34,880 nt of DNA from Methyloversatilis universalis (lineage in GTDB: Bacteria > Pseudomonadota > Gammaproteobacteria > Methylococcales > Methylococcaceae): positions 1 through 34,880 of the forward strand of contig DYIL01000038.1 of the NCBI GenBank assembly GCA_020723665.1. The letters are read 5' to 3'. Under the pieces are notes generated by a model. It worked only from the letters and a program-made list of their open reading frames with translations, was not told the DNA's origin and made no database searches. Numbering within the stretch: position 1 is the stretch's first letter; every line of letters begins with the position of its first letter. Made by a program: the position numbers and the translations under genes. Positions 8,084-14,935 of this stretch are shown here, piece by piece.

Positions 8084-10066
8084 ATGAGCATCATTCATTT
8101 AGAAGACAAGCTGCGAGGCTACGGCCAATGGCGTGAGCAAGTGAGCCAGGCGGTTGAGCAATACCGTTCTTGGTTGGACCGGTATGAACTGAACAGCGAT
8201 GCCGTCAATGAAACCCTTCTGGGCACGCTCGATAGCTTGCGCGCGGACCGGATCGTGCTCGCCTTCGCGGCCGAATTTTCGCGAGGAAAGACCGAACTGA
8301 TCAACGCGTTGTTTTTCTCGGATACCGGCGTCCGGCTCCTGCCGTCGTCTCCTGGAAGAACGACGATGTGTCCGACCGAGATCTTTTACGATCCCGAAGG
8401 CGGCGCCTATATTCGACTCTTGGCAATCGAGAGCCGTTTGAACCACACTTCGGTCAGCGAGTATAAACGCCATCCCCAGAGCTGGATTCAGATCGAGCTC
8501 GATTGCGCGTCGCCGGTGCAGATGCAGGAAGCGTTTCAGGAATTGACGGCGACGAAACGCGTACCGTTGGAAGAGGCAAAGAATCTCGGTCTGTACAACG
8601 AAGATATGCATCCGGGGCAGGTCGTGGCGCCGGATACCGTGGAAATTCCGTGTTGGCGTCACGCCTTGATCAGTTTCCCGCATTACCTCCTGAAGGAAGG
8701 GCTGACGATTCTGGACACGCCCGGCCTCAACGCGCTGGGAGCGGAACCGGAGCTGACCCTGCACATGCTGCCCAACGCGCAAGCGGTCATTTTCGTGCTT
8801 GCGGCGGATACCGGCGTTACCAAGAGCGATATGGACATGTGGTGCAACCACGTCCGGGGTTCGCGTCAAGGGCGGGAGAAAACCGGTTTGGCCGTGGTCA
8901 TGAACAAGATCGATTCGATGTGGGGGGATTTGCACGGCGACGATGTGATCGAAAAATCGATTCGATCGCAAGTCGATTCGGTCGCCAGAACCCTGGAAGT
9001 CGAGGCGAGCTCGATCTTTCCCTTGACTGCCAAGCAGGCCCTGCTCGCCAAGGTAAAAGGCGACGATGCGCTTTTGGCAAGAAGCCGGCTCGACGTTTTC
9101 GAAAAATTTCTCGCCGAAAAAGTCGTGAAGGAGAGGCAGAATCTCCTCATGGCATCGGTCACCCAGAGGATCGGTCACCTGGTCGAAGAGTCGGCCGGCG
9201 TGTTGCGGGCTCATATTGCCGACGCCGAGCGGCAGATTAACGATCTTCGCAATGTGGATGTCAATAACCGGGAGAACATCAAGCAGTTGATGGTCGAAAC
9301 CAGGGATCAGCAAAACGCTTATCTGTCCAGCGTAAATCAGTTTCAGGCTAGTCGACGGGTGTTCACGGTGCAGGTCAAGGCACTGATCGAAGCGTTGGCA
9401 CCGGAAAAGATCGACGAGATCATCAAGCGCACCCGGCGGCAAATGGCCGGGAGTCTTACGACGATCGGGATGAAAGCCGCTATGGCGGCTGTGCTCGAGG
9501 AGTTGAACGGCGTGCTGGTCAAAGCCCTATCCATCAGCGAGGAAACTCGAAGGCTGGTGAAAGGGATATACGGGAAATTTCAGGAAGAACACGGCTTTGC
9601 CGATCTGAAGGCGCCATCGCTGTCACTCAAGAAGTATCAAATCGAGCTGGAACGAATATTCAAACAGGGAGAAGCTTTCAGAGACAGCGCCTCGTCGACC
9701 TTGATGGAACAGAGCATGGTCGTGGTAAAGCTCTACACGACCGTTGTCTCGCGCGCCCGTGAGCTTTTCCTCCAAGCACACGGGGATGTGGTGGGTTGGT
9801 CCGCCATGGCGCTTACGCCGCTTGTCCATCAGATTCGGGATCACAAGCGCGTGATCGAGAGCAAACTGGACGTATTGCGCAAGATCAACGAATCCAGCCA
9901 CTCGCTGGGTCAGGAGATCGCTGCGCTCACCCATGCCTTGGAGCCCCTCCGGCGGCAATATGATGAACTATTGGAAATACGGCACGCACTGCACTTGGAT
10001 CAGGCTGAATCAGAGGCCGAAGTCGAGGAGGGCCTGTTTCAGCCCGTGGAGGCCGTGGCTGGTTAA
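8084..10066 (+). CDS. Bacterial dynamin-like GTPase
   Basis: 660 aa. The G domain occupies roughly residues 45-350: P-loop AEFSRGKT at 63-70, where the first canonical Gly is Ala; G2 threonines in GRTTMCPTE (91-99); G3 LDTPG (210-214); G4 NKID (274-277). After that the protein is mostly helical and charged, with likely coiled-coil segments around 360-400 and near the C-terminus (LTHALEPLRRQYDELLEIRH). No clear transmembrane helix is visible, so membrane contact, if any, would be peripheral. Bacterial dynamin-like proteins remodel or repair membranes and some act in stress or phage response, but no role is established for this type. It is solitary rather than one of a tandem pair. Its TAA overlaps that of convergent trmB. 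Confidence 0.85.
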   Translation: MSIIHLEDKLRGYGQWREQVSQAVEQYRSWLDRYELNSDAVNETLLGTLDSLRADRIVLAFAAEFSRGKTELINALFFSDTGVRLLPSSPGRTTMCPTEIFYDPEGGAYIRLLAIESRLNHTSVSEYKRHPQSWIQIELDCASPVQMQEAFQELTATKRVPLEEAKNLGLYNEDMHPGQVVAPDTVEIPCWRHALISFPHYLLKEGLTILDTPGLNALGAEPELTLHMLPNAQAVIFVLAADTGVTKSDMDMWCNHVRGSRQGREKTGLAVVMNKIDSMWGDLHGDDVIEKSIRSQVDSVARTLEVEASSIFPLTAKQALLAKVKGDDALLARSRLDVFEKFLAEKVVKERQNLLMASVTQRIGHLVEESAGVLRAHIADAERQINDLRNVDVNNRENIKQLMVETRDQQNAYLSSVNQFQASRRVFTVQVKALIEALAPEKIDEIIKRTRRQMAGSLTTIGMKAAMAAVLEELNGVLVKALSISEETRRLVKGIYGKFQEEHGFADLKAPSLSLKKYQIELERIFKQGEAFRDSASSTLMEQSMVVVKLYTTVVSRARELFLQAHGDVVGWSAMALTPLVHQIRDHKRVIESKLDVLRKINESSHSLGQEIAALTHALEPLRRQYDELLEIRHALHLDQAESEAEVEEGLFQPVEAVAG

Positions 10067-10809
10067 GGGTCGGGTCGCCGGACAAAAATCAAGTCCCACA
10101 CGTCATGTCCGAGCTTTTGTCCGCGACGCTCGAATTTGGTCAACGGCCTGTGTTCGGGGCGGGGCGAAAACTTAGCCTCGCCGGCGGTGTTTTCCAACTG
10201 GTCACATCGTTCAAGTACGTTCAGCATGTGCCGGGCATAATCTTCCCAGTCCGTGGCGGCATGAAAAATTCCTCCGGACTTGAGTTTCCGTGCTACAAGG
10301 CGAGTGAAATCCGGGGTGACCAGTCGGCGTTTATGGTGACGCTTCTTGGGCCAAGGGTCGGGGAAAAACAAGTTTACTCCCGAAAGGCTTCCGCCAGCGA
10401 TTTGAGTCGTCAGGACCTCGACGGCGTCGGCGCAAAAAATCCGCACATTGTGTAATTCGCGCTCCTTCAAGCGCGAAAGCAACTGTGCCACGCCCGGCCG
10501 GTGGACTTCTATGCCTATGAAGTCGGTCTGTGGTTGATCGCTGGCGAGTTGGGCCAGAGTTTCGCCGTTTCCGAAACCGATCTCCACGACCAAAGGCGCG
10601 TTCCGGCCGAAAATTTGCTGATAATCCGGGGGCGCATCGGCGATATTTAAGCCGTAGACGGACCAAAGAGAGTCCATTGCTCTTCGCTGAGCCGCAGTGA
10701 ATCGACCTTGGCGGAGAGTAAAGCTGCGGATGGGACGAAGGCGCGAACCGCCGTTTTGCGATCTCGTATTCATGCAGCGGTCGAAGGACTCTTTTGGGTT
10801 GTCGGTCAT
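10063..10809 (-). CDS. trmB: tRNA (guanine-N7-)-methyltransferase
   Basis: 248 aa. It methylates G46 in the variable loop of many tRNAs using S-adenosylmethionine. The SAM site is VVEIGFGNGETLAQLA and the family signature is VNLFFPDPWPKKRHHKRRLV. The C-terminal stretch FERRGQKLGHDVWDLIFVR is also characteristic. About 35 extra N-terminal residues precede the usual beginning (IRSFTLRQGRFTAAQRRAMD), within the known variation. It is convergent with the dynamin-like gene: the stop codons share the palindrome TTAA at 10063-10066, so the genes overlap by four bases and no terminator separates them. Confidence 0.96.
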   Translation of the reverse strand: MTDNPKESFDRCMNTRSQNGGSRLRPIRSFTLRQGRFTAAQRRAMDSLWSVYGLNIADAPPDYQQIFGRNAPLVVEIGFGNGETLAQLASDQPQTDFIGIEVHRPGVAQLLSRLKERELHNVRIFCADAVEVLTTQIAGGSLSGVNLFFPDPWPKKRHHKRRLVTPDFTRLVARKLKSGGIFHAATDWEDYARHMLNVLERCDQLENTAGEAKFSPRPEHRPLTKFERRGQKLGHDVWDLIFVRRPDP

Positions 10810-10966
10810 GGGCGGTTTTCGGATTTGTTCGGGCTGATAGAGTCGGAACGATGAAACGTCGGCCGATTATTTTAGCGAAACTGGTCCCGCCTCGTGATCC
10901 ATTTGCCCCACAACGACAGCGCGCGAACGGTAAAACGTATCCACACTTGACGGTCCGGAAATCGCA

Positions 10967-12355
10967 ATGGATTTTTCGATCTTATTCGACCTCTATCGCT
11001 CGACATTCGTATGCCGCATTCAAGATCGCTTTCGTTACATGCTGGACGACTTGAATTTGGCGACGGCGGTTGAGGATATCGGCAGCTTCGATTCGACATT
11101 ACAGGATCATCTTGTCGATGTGTGGACAATGCTCCATCTCGATCGAGAGATCGTCTCGGAAAACCTGGGCCAGGAACTGGTGCGGGCTTTCGCGCGTTTT
11201 TCGGACCGACAGGACTGGAACGATGAGACCTCTGATGCGGATGACGCAACGCGTGTGCGGCAGACCGGTCGAATATCGCGTTACCGGCGAACTTTTGCGC
11301 TTGATGAATGTCTGGCGCGCAGGGTTCGGGATGTGGAGTCTCAGCACCGTCAAAGCCTTCACGATCTCGATGAAACCTATGCCGAGGTCGTCGGCGTGGC
11401 GCTCGAGTCGTTGCCAACTACGCCCTGGAGTCCCTCTGTAACTTTGAACGCACTGTCAGCGGTTCTTGACGGAATCGATGTGCCGATTCATCGGAAGGTG
11501 CGCATGGTTTTGTACGAAAAATTCATCAAGGACGTTCTGGGACACCTGAGTGAAGCCTGTCTTGCATTTCAGGAGGCCCTGAAGAAACACCGAACTGAAC
11601 CTGATCCACGAATGGCGTCGGCCGGTGCGAAAGCGTCGATGTCAGCGTTCCGCAACGAAAGAGTGCCCGAAAAAAAAGCAGAGGCGAACGTGGCCGCCTA
11701 TGGCACCGGCGCGACCAGGCCGGAGAATGGGGGCAAAGCCGAAGACGAGGCGGAAGCGGCTATCGAGCCGGAGCGGTTCGGAAAGGGCGATCCGCACAAG
11801 CCGCGGTTCCGTCGTTACGTTCAGGTGTTTGTCTATCTGTTTATGACTGTATTGCTGGCCATGGCGGCCTGGCAGCTAGGGACACGGTTTGCCGAACATC
11901 GGCACGGAAGCATCGCGCAGAGCGGCAGTCGCGAGCCCGAGCGGGTGGAATCGACCAGCCGGCGCGAGGAAGCGACATCGGCGGCGAGCGCGTCGCCCGA
12001 ACTCACCCAAGAGCAATCCGTCCAGCCGCCGCCGGCGGTTTCCGACGCACGCGCAAAACAAGACATCTTGGGTATGGTTGAACTGGTTGATTTCAACTGG
12101 AGTTTGGAGCCTGTGGACAATACGATGCTGTTCGATTTTTCGATCAGGAACGGCAGCGAACGTCGCATCAGCGAAATCGAGGTGGTTTGCCTTAAATATT
12201 CAAAAGAATTTGAGCTTCTCGGTCCTCTGAAAGCTACTTTGCCGGGAACGATTGAGCCAAACACGACCCGGACGTTCACTCACATTCCTGCCGGATTTGG
12301 GAATAACCAGGTTGGTCGAGTCAGTTGCATTATTCCGGATTTGAGCTTGGAATGA
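10967..12355 (+). CDS. Single-pass membrane protein of unknown function (DUF1631-like N-terminal segment)
   Basis: 462 aa. Residues 1-205 are helical and charged. The part around TPWSPSVTLNALSAVLDGID and VRMVLYEKFIKDVLGHLSEA resembles a segment I associate with DUF1631 proteins; this is a weak, remembered resemblance. A low-complexity Ala/Glu/Lys-rich linker follows, then one transmembrane helix (VFVYLFMTVLLAMAAWQLG, about 287-305). Next come a Ser/Glu/Pro-rich linker and a C-terminal domain of about 105 residues (VELVDFNWSLEPVDNTMLFD onward) that looks like an extracytoplasmic beta-sandwich. If the basic residues before the helix obey the positive-inside rule, the N-terminal half is cytoplasmic. 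It starts 157 bases from the divergent trmB start and is followed by a gene-free interval, so it is probably monocistronic. Confidence 0.75.
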   Translation: MDFSILFDLYRSTFVCRIQDRFRYMLDDLNLATAVEDIGSFDSTLQDHLVDVWTMLHLDREIVSENLGQELVRAFARFSDRQDWNDETSDADDATRVRQTGRISRYRRTFALDECLARRVRDVESQHRQSLHDLDETYAEVVGVALESLPTTPWSPSVTLNALSAVLDGIDVPIHRKVRMVLYEKFIKDVLGHLSEACLAFQEALKKHRTEPDPRMASAGAKASMSAFRNERVPEKKAEANVAAYGTGATRPENGGKAEDEAEAAIEPERFGKGDPHKPRFRRYVQVFVYLFMTVLLAMAAWQLGTRFAEHRHGSIAQSGSREPERVESTSRREEATSAASASPELTQEQSVQPPPAVSDARAKQDILGMVELVDFNWSLEPVDNTMLFDFSIRNGSERRISEIEVVCLKYSKEFELLGPLKATLPGTIEPNTTRTFTHIPAGFGNNQVGRVSCIIPDLSLE

Positions 12356-12836
12356 GCGTTGGTCTTTCCGGCTCGACCTACATTGAGTCGAGTCCATTCC
12401 CATACTGGCGACGCAAGCCGGAAAGCGGGCCAATTCCGCAGGATTTCATGCTGCGGTTTCGAACCGACTCTTCGAGCAGGGTTATCGTATCAATCACAGC
12501 CGGCAGGCTATCGCCTTTTTTCGTTTGAGTCCTCTTTTTATCGCCTCAGCGGTCTCATGGTCGCCGTATGGCGCGCCTTGTACAGTGGCCTACAGCCTGC
12601 ATAACCTCCGGTTCTTGGAGCCTGTCGTTTGAGCAGTGGATGGTCTACTCCGATTGAAGTTTCCGGTCAAAAGTTTAGCGATTTAGTCAAGAAAGTTATT
12701 GCAAAGTCACTACCCATGCCTAGAATATGCAAAAAAGCATTTATTACTTTTTATGCCGCATGAATAGAAAGAAACACATAATCGTCGAAGCGATATGTCT
12801 TTCATTCGAAGGCGGACACCGTTGAACGAGGCTTAA
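12356..12836. other. Gene-free interval upstream of the formate dehydrogenase operon
   Basis: 481 bases without a supportable gene. The first 300 bases have the average composition of the window. From about 12660 to 12790 the DNA becomes clearly AT-rich, as expected for a promoter region, and contains the candidate sigma-70 site listed separately. I saw no obvious riboswitch and no regulator gene next to the operon, unlike some fds clusters that carry an fdsR gene. Confidence 0.6.
12699..12726 (+). promoter_or_regulatory. Candidate sigma-70 promoter of the fds operon
   Basis: TTGCAA at 12699-12704 and TAGAAT at 12721-12726 are separated by 16 bases, matching 4/6 and 5/6 of the consensus. The site lies in an AT-rich stretch about 110 bases before the fdsG ATG. 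Other sigma factors or an activator-dependent promoter cannot be excluded from sequence alone. Confidence 0.45.
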
Positions 12837-13316
12837 ATGGCAGAACACGAATGGGACCGCGAGCGCCTACTGGAAATTATCCGTTTGAATAAGGATAAAC
12901 CGGGCGCCTTGTTGCCGATCCTGCACGGCATTCAGGACGCGCTGGGGTATATTCCGCCGAACAGCGTCCCGTTGATCGCCGAGGAACTGAATCTTTCTCG
13001 GGCCGAAGTGCATGGCGTCATCAGTTTTTACCATTATTTCCGTGATGCACCGCCCGGCAAACGTACGATCTATTTGTGCCGGGCCGAGTCCTGTCAGGCT
13101 ATGGGGTCGGAGGCTCTCGAAACCCATGCGAAGCGGCGCTTGGGTATCGATTACCACGAAACGACCAGCGACGGCGCTTTCAGTCTGGAGCCTGTGTATT
13201 GTCTCGGTAATTGCGCGTGCTCGCCATCGATCATGGTCGACAAGGAGGTTTATGGGCGCGTGACGGCCGAGGCGTTCGACGACATTATTGAGAATATACA
13301 GGTTAATGCAAAATGA
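12837..13316 (+). CDS. fdsG: NAD-dependent formate dehydrogenase gamma subunit
   Basis: 159 aa, a NuoE-like thioredoxin-fold [2Fe-2S] subunit. The four cluster cysteines are C81 and C86 ([12 protein letters not shown]) and C122 and C126 ([10 protein letters not shown]). It passes electrons within the FdsGBAD complex between formate oxidation and NAD+ reduction. The start is preceded by CGAGG at good spacing. Its stop overlaps the fdsB ATG in an ATGA, coupling the two subunits. NuoE itself is excluded because the downstream genes encode a molybdenum formate dehydrogenase and not complex I. Confidence 0.95.
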   Translation: MAEHEWDRERLLEIIRLNKDKPGALLPILHGIQDALGYIPPNSVPLIAEELNLSRAEVHGVISFYHYFRDAPPGKRTIYLCRAESCQAMGSEALETHAKRRLGIDYHETTSDGAFSLEPVYCLGNCACSPSIMVDKEVYGRVTAEAFDDIIENIQVNAK

Positions 13317-14863
13317 CGATCGTCTACGTTTCCCGGGATTCCAGCGCCTTGTCGCTGGGCGCAGAGCAGGTATCCGCTTCCATTCGAGCCGAAGCGGCAA
13401 AACGGAATATCTCTGTCGACCTGATTCGTAACGGTTCCCGCGGTCTGTATTGGCTGGAGCCGTTGGTGGAGGTGGTTACCGACAGAGGCCGAATCGCTTA
13501 CGGTCCAGTTGGCGCTCGCGACGTGCCGTCCTTGTTCGAGGCCGATTTCCTTCAGGGCGGTCGCCACCCGGTGTGCCTCGGGCCGACCGATGACATCGCG
13601 TATTTGAAAAACCAAGAGAGATTGACCTTTGCCCGAGTCGGCATCACCGATCCTGTCAGTCTCGACGACTACCTGGCCCATGAGGGTTATCGCGGCCTAC
13701 GCCGCGCGCTGGAGATGTCCCCCTCGGCTATCGTCGACGAGGTCACCGCCTCGGGGCTGCGCGGGCGCGGCGGTGCGGCTTTTCCGACCGGCATCAAATG
13801 GCGTACGGTGCTAAATACCGCGTCCGATACCAAATATATTGTCTGCAACGCAGACGAAGGCGACTCGGGAACTTTCTCCGACCGCATGATCATGGAGGGC
13901 GACCCCTTCGTTCTTATCGAAGGCATGACCATTGCCGGACTCGCCGTGGGTGCGACGCAGGGTTACATCTATCTCCGCGTCGAATATCCGCACGCCCATC
14001 GCGCTTTGAACCAAGCGATCGAAGCGGCATATCGCTCCGGTTACCTGGGAAAAGACATTCTGGGAAGCGGCAAGTGCTTCGATCTCGAGGTCCGTTTAGG
14101 GGCCGGGGCTTATGTGTGCGGCGAAGAAACCTCTCTGCTCGAGAGCCTTGAAGGCAAACGCGGTTTGGTTCGTTTCAAGCCGCCGCTGCCGGCCATCAAG
14201 GGCCTGTTCGGGCGGCCGACCGTGATCAACAACGTCATTTCGCTGGCTTCGGTACCGATCATTCTCGACAAGGGCGGCGAATATTACCGCGATTTCGGCA
14301 TGGGACGCTCGCGCGGCACGCTGCCGATTCAATTGGCGGGGAATATCAAATATCCCGGGCTGATCGAAAAGGCGTTCGGCGTCACGCTGCGGGAGATCCT
14401 CTACGACTACGGTGGTGGTTCCGCTACCGGGCGGCCGATTCGCGCGGTTCAGGTCGGCGGCCCCCTAGGTGCTTATCTGCCGCAGTCGCAGTTCGACACG
14501 CCGCTGGACTACGAAGCGTTTTCGGCTATCTGGGCGGTGCTCGGCCATGGCGGCATCGTCGCCTTCGACGACACCGTAGACATGGCCAGAATGGCTCGGT
14601 ACGGGATGGAGTTCTGCGCCATCGAGTCCTGCGGCAAGTGCACGCCCTGCCGGATCGGTTCGACCCGCGGCGTGGAAGTGATCGACAAGATCATCCAGGG
14701 CGTTGATCGGGAGAGTAACCTTGCTCTCCTTCGAGATTTGTCCGACACCATGCTCAACGGATCGCTCTGCGCGCTGGGCGGTATGACGCCGTATCCGGTA
14801 TTGAGCGCTCTCACCCATTTTCCCGAGGACTTCGGCATTTCTGCGGCGGAAAGAGCGGCTTAA
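13313..14863 (+). CDS. fdsB: NAD-dependent formate dehydrogenase beta subunit (FMN/NAD+ site)
   Basis: 516 aa. A NuoE-like N-terminal domain of about 130 residues, lacking the cluster cysteines, precedes a NuoF-like module. The NADH/FMN motifs are [36 protein letters not shown] and [19 protein letters not shown]. The [4Fe-4S] cluster site is [16 protein letters not shown] plus a later Cys in [10 protein letters not shown]. This subunit binds FMN and reduces NAD+ with electrons from FdsA. It follows fdsG by a 4-base overlap and is separated from fdsA by 72 bases containing two hairpins. Confidence 0.96.
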   Translation: MTIVYVSRDSSALSLGAEQVSASIRAEAAKRNISVDLIRNGSRGLYWLEPLVEVVTDRGRIAYGPVGARDVPSLFEADFLQGGRHPVCLGPTDDIAYLKNQERLTFARVGITDPVSLDDYLAHEGYRGLRRALEMSPSAIVDEVTASGLRGRGGAAFPTGIKWRTVLNTASDTKYIVCNADEGDSGTFSDRMIMEGDPFVLIEGMTIAGLAVGATQGYIYLRVEYPHAHRALNQAIEAAYRSGYLGKDILGSGKCFDLEVRLGAGAYVCGEETSLLESLEGKRGLVRFKPPLPAIKGLFGRPTVINNVISLASVPIILDKGGEYYRDFGMGRSRGTLPIQLAGNIKYPGLIEKAFGVTLREILYDYGGGSATGRPIRAVQVGGPLGAYLPQSQFDTPLDYEAFSAIWAVLGHGGIVAFDDTVDMARMARYGMEFCAIESCGKCTPCRIGSTRGVEVIDKIIQGVDRESNLALLRDLSDTMLNGSLCALGGMTPYPVLSALTHFPEDFGISAAERAA

Positions 14864-14869
14864 ATTCAA

Positions 14870-14914
14870 GGTGCGCCGGGCGCACCGACAGCATTGTGGT
14901 GCGTTCGGCGCACC
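14870..14914 (+). repeat. Twin GGTGCG/CGCACC hairpins between fdsB and fdsA
   Basis: GGTGCGCC at 14870-14877 and GGCGCACC at 14879-14886 form a nearly continuous 17-base palindrome. Twelve bases later GGTGCG at 14898-14903 and CGCACC at 14909-14914 form a second hairpin with a TTCGG loop. They fill the fdsB-fdsA gap and end about ten bases before the fdsA ribosome site (AGGAG at 14924-14928). No T-tract follows, so RNA processing, mRNA stability or translation control is more likely than full termination. Confidence 0.75.
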
Positions 14915-14935
14915 TCTCGACTCAGGAGTCATTCC

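Noticed and set aside
8099..9442. 447-codon open frame antisense to the dynamin-like gene
   Set aside because: No recognisable domain; the plus-strand frame carries all the GTPase motifs.
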